Positions 63,156 through 64,000 of a stretch of DNA of 64,000 bases are shown one piece after another. Origin of the DNA: Cordylochernes scorpioides (Eukaryota > Arthropoda > Arachnida > Pseudoscorpiones > Chernetidae). The stretch covers positions 26,913,050-26,977,049 of the forward strand of contig CP092868.1 of NCBI GenBank assembly GCA_030710605.1. The letters are read 5' to 3'. The translations under genes and the position numbers were made by a program. Under the pieces are notes generated by a model. The model saw only the letters and a list, made by a program, of their open reading frames with translations, did not search any database and was not told the origin of the DNA. Positions within the stretch are counted from its first letter, which is position 1. Each line of letters opens with the position of its first letter.

Positions 63156-64000
63156 AAGTTACAGAGCGCTATCTGCCAAAACACATTTTCGTGACATAAT
63201 GATGCAAGAGATTTAGTCGGTTAGACGTCATTCGAGGATGTACCAGGCTAAAATGGGTTTTCTAAAACGACAAAGTTACATCACTGAACAAACCTTGAGT
63301 AAAATAGACAGTTTATTTATTGAAATATTAGTGAAGTAGAAAAAGCTTACACTCCCCAGCTAAAGAATATTTCTCTAAAAAGGACAGATTTCAATTCCTA
63401 TATTGTCATTTTTATCAATTAGAGCTGCTCTCCATATTAAGAGGGCTTTTTTCCTTAAAGAACATTTTTGCTTTTCCTCGATTTTGTGATTGAAAAAATA
63501 TATATTCGCTATTTTGAATATAAAATGATTAAAGAAGTTGATAAACGCTAAAAAAAATAAGCTTATCAAATAAAGTTCTGAAAAGCATAAGAGATAAAAT
63601 GCTGAAAAAAATGATAAAACGCTAAAAAAGAAGTTTATTAAAGAAAATTCTGAAAAGTATATGAGAATGAAATACTGAAAAAAAAGTTGCTGAAACACTG
63701 AAAAAGAAAATAAATCAAATAAAATTATGAAAAGTATAAAAGATAAAATACTGAAAAATTTGGTGAAAAGCTAAAGAAGTTGATCAAATCAAATTCTGAA
63801 AAGTATATATGGTCAAAATAATGAAAGAAGTAGATGAGATAAAATACTGAAAGAATCAACTCAAATAAAATGTTGAATTAAGTAGATAACGTCAAATTCC
63901 AAGATGAAAATCATCTTTTCTATTGAAGAGGGTTTAAATCTTGAAATGAACATCTAATATATTCATATTAATATTGATACAAAAGATTATTTTATCGAAT
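63156..64000. repeat. AT-rich outer block of SD2 arm B
   Basis: Matches 48211-49067 in reverse, including the T-rich tandem repeat (here A-rich, 63480-63900). The 107-codon minus frame (63375-63698) is low-complexity and not supported. Confidence 0.7.

Larger units (their letters stand above)
55190..64000. repeat. Inverted duplication SD2, arm B (runs off the window)
   Basis: Reverse match of 48211-51320. The last 100 bp of the window still match 48211-48310 in reverse, so the duplication continues beyond 64000. Arm B contains two 111-bp arrays in opposite orientation with a Helitron-bearing spacer between them. Confidence 0.85.

Overview
This is a eukaryotic (animal) window: AT-rich, almost free of coding sequence, with a spliceosomal splice donor, pol III-type tRNA and U6 snRNA sequences, tRNA-derived SINEs and many transposon families. 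The one clear host gene piece is a GC-rich exon (45224-45841, + strand) encoding the N-terminus and start of the first GAF domain of a PDE5/6/11-type cyclic-nucleotide phosphodiesterase. It includes the R-K-I-S-A-x-E-F-D-R segment that carries the regulatory phospho-serine in vertebrate PDE5. The repeat inventory (Helitrons with CTAGT ends, Penelope-like elements, pogo-like and hAT MITEs, LTRs targeting ATAT) suggests a protostome, perhaps an arthropod; I cannot name the species.

Layout. 1-3794 is one copy of a segmental duplication whose second copy lies at about 30460-35665. Both hold a fossil LINE C-terminus interrupted by a U6 snRNA retrocopy, a 55-bp minisatellite (2 units against about 31), a 111-bp array and a pair of tRNA-derived SINEs. 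3795-3894 is an assembly gap. 3946-7480 holds AT-rich tandem repeats, a pogo-like MITE and foldback elements. 7487-9275 is a run of minus-strand Helitrons with an internal 32-bp minisatellite. 9665-19113 holds two 111-bp arrays, a solo LTR, a pogo-like MITE turned into a 108-bp satellite, and foldbacks. 20145-24975 is a 121-bp satellite with higher-order structure. 26089-28126 is another 111-bp array and 28826-29915 a 74-bp satellite. 36800-44960 is a mosaic of SINEs, MITEs, Helitrons and inverted Penelope-type termini, ending in an hAT MITE with a perfect 8-bp target duplication just upstream of the phosphodiesterase exon. A truncated Penelope-like element starts 77 bp after that exon's splice donor.

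The right quarter is a large inverted duplication. Arm A (48211 to about 51320) is matched in reverse by arm B (about 55190-64000, running off the window). The arms differ in 111-bp array content and by insertions that leave a recognisable empty site in the other arm. Between them lie a tRNA-Gly-like gene inside a Helitron-ended element, a CCAAT-rich segment, and a 98-bp minisatellite that runs into a second gap.

The main theme is conversion of short transposons into satellites. The 111-bp, 108-bp and 74-bp arrays all sit inside, or begin with, inverted-repeat transposon termini, and the 55-bp array derives from a LINE 3' end. Nearly all long open frames here are by-products of such arrays (111 = 3 x 37; 32-bp units open in three frames) and are not genes.
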